Source of the DNA: JADJLQ01 sp038251405
Lineage (GTDB): Bacteria > Bacteroidota > Bacteroidia > Chitinophagales > Saprospiraceae
Direction of reading: 5' to 3'
Assembly: GCA_038251405.1 (NCBI GenBank)
Contig: JBBSBH010000024.1
Location: 1-64,000, forward strand
DNA length: 64,000 nt
In this document: piece by piece, positions 62,201-64,000 of the stretch
Position numbering within the stretch: the first letter of the stretch is position 1
Layout: each line of letters opens with the position of its first letter
The notes under the pieces: generated by a model
The model's database searches: none
Told to the model about the DNA's origin: nothing
The model's input: only the letters and a program-made list of their open reading frames with translations
Position numbers and translations under genes: made by a program

Positions 62201-63893
62201 TACGGTAAGCTTAAATCCAAATGGAAACCCAAATCTAAAGTATGAATGGTCGCCGGCTACAGGATTAGATGATCCAAATGCAATAAATCCAAAGGTTATA
62301 GTAAGTGGAACCATTCAATATTCAGTGAAAGTAACGAACCCAGCGGATACTTGTATTTTATCAAAAAGCATAATAGTCATCATACCTTCTAAGATTGCTT
62401 TGGACCTTATTCCAGATAGTTTAGAAGCTTGTATAGGAATACCTATCGCATTAAATCCAATGGGAAAGGTCGATCCTAACCTTATTTATAAATGGTCGCC
62501 TGCTGAATTTTTAAATGATGCTAATGTATTTAATCCTATAGCAACTATCAGTACAGAGACTATATTTACTGTAGTAATTACTGATAAACGATTTTCTAAT
62601 TGTACGGTCACTAAAACAATTAAAATTAAAATTCCGCTGGTAACCGAGTTACAAAATATTCCCGATAGTGTAAATGTTTGTGCAGGTATTCCTACTCCTA
62701 TTAATCCTAAAGGCGATCCAAGATTTAAATATGAATGGTCACCAGCAACCGGACTAGATAATGCAAATATTGCAAATCCAAAAGCTACGGTCAACCAAAA
62801 CACGACCTACACGGCTAAAATAACGGATACGCAAAGAGGAAATTGTACTTTGTCAAAATCAGTAAAAGTAAAAGTAGCTCCACCTTTTTCAGTAATGCCG
62901 AATTATACTGATACGGTAAGTTGTACTGTTACCAATTTTAAATTAGGTGTAAAGTCTAATAACCTTAAAGTAACCTTTGAGTGGTTTAATGGTACTGCCT
63001 CCATTTCAAAATCAGATACTTTAACGGTTAGCCCGGCAACAAAAACCACATACACCGTAGTAGGTACTGATGAAAATGGATGTATGGTTAGTGCCACAGT
63101 AAATGTGGATCCTGCAAAAATTTCAATTAAAGCTACTGCTCCTAATAATGGCGTGATTTGTCAGGGAGATTCTATACGATTGAGTGTAAATGCCACCGGG
63201 TCAACGGGAGGCCTTTCCTATCAATGGACTCCAATAGATCAAATTCAAAGTGGGGCGAATACTGCCAATCCATTAATAAAACCTAATGTTAATACTTCTT
63301 ATATAGTAAGAGTTGCTAATGCTCAGGGATGCTTTGCTAGTGATACTATTATGGTAAAGGTAAATCCGGTCACGACAGTAAGTACATCGGCAAACCCAAC
63401 AACAATTTCTATTGGCGAGTCATCTCAAATTACATCCACTAATGTGCCCGGGTATACCTATAAATGGAGTCCCGAAACTGATCTTAGTAATCCAAATATA
63501 CCAAGCCCTACGGCTACTCCTAAACAAACAACTACTTATACGCTTACTGTTACCTCTCCTGATGGATGTGTACAAATCAGATCTGTAACCATAACGGTAA
63601 ATATTCCGGATTGTGCAGAGCCATTTATATTCTTACCCAATGCTTTTTCCCCAAATGGTGATGGCAAGAATGACAATTATTGCTTACGCAGTAATATAGT
63701 AGCTACCATGTCTTTGATTATATATAACAGATGGGGTGAAAAAGTATTTGAAACACGTAACCAATCCATGTGCTGGGATGGTACATACCGTGGAAGATTA
63801 CTACCACCTGATGTATATGGCTATTATTTAGTGGTAGATTGTATCAACGGCAAGCAGTTTTCCAAAAAGGGCAATGTGACTATTATGAGGTAA
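59247..63893 (+). CDS. Giant PKD-repeat adhesin with T9SS type B sorting domain (SprB-like)
   Basis: 1548 residues. A signal peptide (~1-31) is followed by an N-terminal domain beginning ATHIVGGNISYRCLGRNTYE, common in Bacteroidota gliding proteins. Several PKD/Ig-like domains follow (~310-660; for example LTWDFGDGSTSTEREPSHTY). Residues ~721-1208 consist of two nearly identical 244-residue blocks of three ~81-residue WSPAxG/FLxN domains each. Further similar domains lead to a gliding-motility C-terminal (CHU_C, type B sorting) domain: FLPNAFSPNGDGKNDNY, IYNRWGEKVFETRN and CWDGTYRGRLLPPDVYGYYL. It is probably a surface adhesin exported by T9SS and held by the PorP/PorE-like neighbours. Confidence 0.93.
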   Translation: MKKVSMETMRKKIISWCAMIAFLLIADHAQATHIVGGNISYRCLGRNTYEINVTIRRDCFNGDPEAFFDDPASVGIFDQSGQLLTQYGVKGQLLMRLKINDTLSEPIMESLCSLDGINSFCFHETRYSATITLPVRAGGYYFEYQRCCRNMPLVNIVAPLETGASWIVHINDEAQAVCNSSPEFKNWSPIFLCVGQPYDFDHSATDEDGDSLVYKLWTPYSGATKNFPKPQPPNNPDFKQISWLAPYSESNMLGDGESRLTIDSRTGKLNAIPNTIGQFLIGVLVEEYRNGKLLSTVHRDYEVKVLDCSNLVDARIIAPSLQCDNLTVNFKQNSINNTKSEWFFDFDKNRNATSTEAEPTYKYTDTGTYKVALVVTRDGSCYDTAFQIVRLKNSKATTVDFDYKGGACIDGNLTLSLIDKSTGVASDAKYTWTISYGSEKLTSNLRNPIVTVPNSVMATIKLVISEDGNGCLVENTKSITTSFINPEYHFDQVAVCTGDTSKIQFIAVDSIKGKYNYQWDPSPLIVAGGNTPMPTIVSTNDQSIYLYVTIDNKSGCTSRDSILIISKSKANLSYLFENKCGSLTIKIINSSDALADLTWDFGDGSTSTEREPSHTYAKAGEYTVTLSTKQGCAPALSKKFHIGDFACKNEIDSLNACVGDIIGVNPKANPNYTYKWRPSDKLSNLNVDNPLFTVDKSRTFVADICDKNTGIGLGTFTVIVKTPVSDAINSISDTILVCAGIPVSLNPNGNPNLKYEWSPATGLDNPNAINPKVTVSETTPYSVKVTDPADTCILSKSVLVIIPSKIALDLIPDSLEACTAVPIALNPQGKVDPNLTYKWSPAEFLDNSNVFNPKATISKVTVFTVIITDKRFSNCTVTKTIKIKISLVNELQNIPDSVDVCAGSPTPINPKGDSRFKYEWSPATGLDNANIANPKATVNQTTTYTAKITDTQSGNCTLSKSVKVKTPVSDAINSISDTILACTGNTVSLNPNGNPNLKYEWSPATGLDDPNAINPKVIVSGTIQYSVKVTNPADTCILSKSIIVIIPSKIALDLIPDSLEACIGIPIALNPMGKVDPNLIYKWSPAEFLNDANVFNPIATISTETIFTVVITDKRFSNCTVTKTIKIKIPLVTELQNIPDSVNVCAGIPTPINPKGDPRFKYEWSPATGLDNANIANPKATVNQNTTYTAKITDTQRGNCTLSKSVKVKVAPPFSVMPNYTDTVSCTVTNFKLGVKSNNLKVTFEWFNGTASISKSDTLTVSPATKTTYTVVGTDENGCMVSATVNVDPAKISIKATAPNNGVICQGDSIRLSVNATGSTGGLSYQWTPIDQIQSGANTANPLIKPNVNTSYIVRVANAQGCFASDTIMVKVNPVTTVSTSANPTTISIGESSQITSTNVPGYTYKWSPETDLSNPNIPSPTATPKQTTTYTLTVTSPDGCVQIRSVTITVNIPDCAEPFIFLPNAFSPNGDGKNDNYCLRSNIVATMSLIIYNRWGEKVFETRNQSMCWDGTYRGRLLPPDVYGYYLVVDCINGKQFSKKGNVTIMR
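61407..62870 (+). repeat. Two tandem 732-bp copies within the adhesin gene
   Basis: Copy 1 (61407-62138) and copy 2 (62139-62870) both start AAGACTCCGGTATCGGATGC or its equivalent codons and encode three Ig-like domains each. Long stretches are base-for-base identical (for example around 61990-62070 and 62720-62800). This indicates a recent in-frame duplication of 244 residues, probably by recombination. Confidence 0.9.
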
Positions 63894-64000
63894 TCATGTC
63901 TGATCTGTAAATGGAGTTTTATTAGTTAGCCAGTATTTTCATGATTTGATTATATTTCCAACATGGAATTATATAATTCATTGGCAATAATCATAGTACT

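Noticed and set aside
61265..62803. Four similar minus-strand open frames (105-128 codons) within the adhesin gene
   Set aside because: They are antisense shadows that resemble each other only because the sense strand is duplicated and repetitive.

Overview
The window looks like chromosomal DNA of a free-living member of the Bacteroidota, most plausibly from the Saprospiria/Cytophaga-like part of the phylum. The composition is AT-rich, several promoters carry the TAnnTTTG -7 box typical of the phylum, and most starts lack a Shine-Dalgarno sequence. The phylum-specific families are also present: type IX secretion sorting domains, PorP/SprF, a fused CcoNO oxidase subunit, a DUF3810 protein and MqnB for the futalosine route to menaquinone. 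The genus cannot be fixed from sequence alone.

Layout. 0-11 kb is accessory: a decayed T9SS-sorted protein fragment, a secreted ice-binding-like protein whose fold appears circularly permuted and nested in another domain, an intergenic 335-bp inverted-repeat element, a run of minus-strand genes (alpha/beta hydrolase, secreted intradiol-dioxygenase-like protein with a redoxin-like tail, LytTR regulator, sialate O-acetylesterase, NIPSNAP protein) and an ABC-2 exporter pair. 11-13.4 kb holds scpA, a bestrophin-like channel and a universal stress protein. 13.5-24.6 kb is a complete cbb3 oxidase locus (ccoS, ccoNO, ccoQ, ccoP, a GreA/B-like gene, ccoG, ccoH, a TauE/SafE-like membrane protein, ccoI), followed directly by a PAS histidine kinase and a response regulator fused to a Crp/Fnr module. 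Together they read as a low-oxygen respiration module with its own sensor pair. 24.6-31.3 kb has a helical hypothetical, Hsp20, a phospholipase D-family enzyme, tRNA-Ser(GCU), a BNR-4 protein and an M1 peptidase.

31.3-36.1 kb is a TetR-TolC-EmrA-EmrB multidrug efflux operon with two operator palindromes overlapping its promoter. 36.1-54.2 kb is mostly housekeeping: a membrane gene broken at a homopolymer, aldo/keto reductase, methyltransferase, short LeuA, DUF58, thioredoxin, DUF3810, Ddl, MqnB, a nuclease, a histone H1-like protein divergent from a HerA-like ATPase, RibD, a cysteine desulfurase and GlmM. 54.3-64 kb holds an O-antigen-ligase-like protein and a surface cassette: PorP/SprF, a PorE-like OmpA protein and a 1548-residue adhesin containing a 732-bp tandem duplication and ending in a T9SS type B sorting domain.

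The strongest leads for follow-up are the cbb3-linked sensor pair with a FixL-like PAS histidine, the permuted ice-binding domain, the inverted-repeat element, the homopolymer frameshift and the duplicated adhesin modules. No phage, CRISPR array, insertion-sequence transposase or obvious new defence system was seen.
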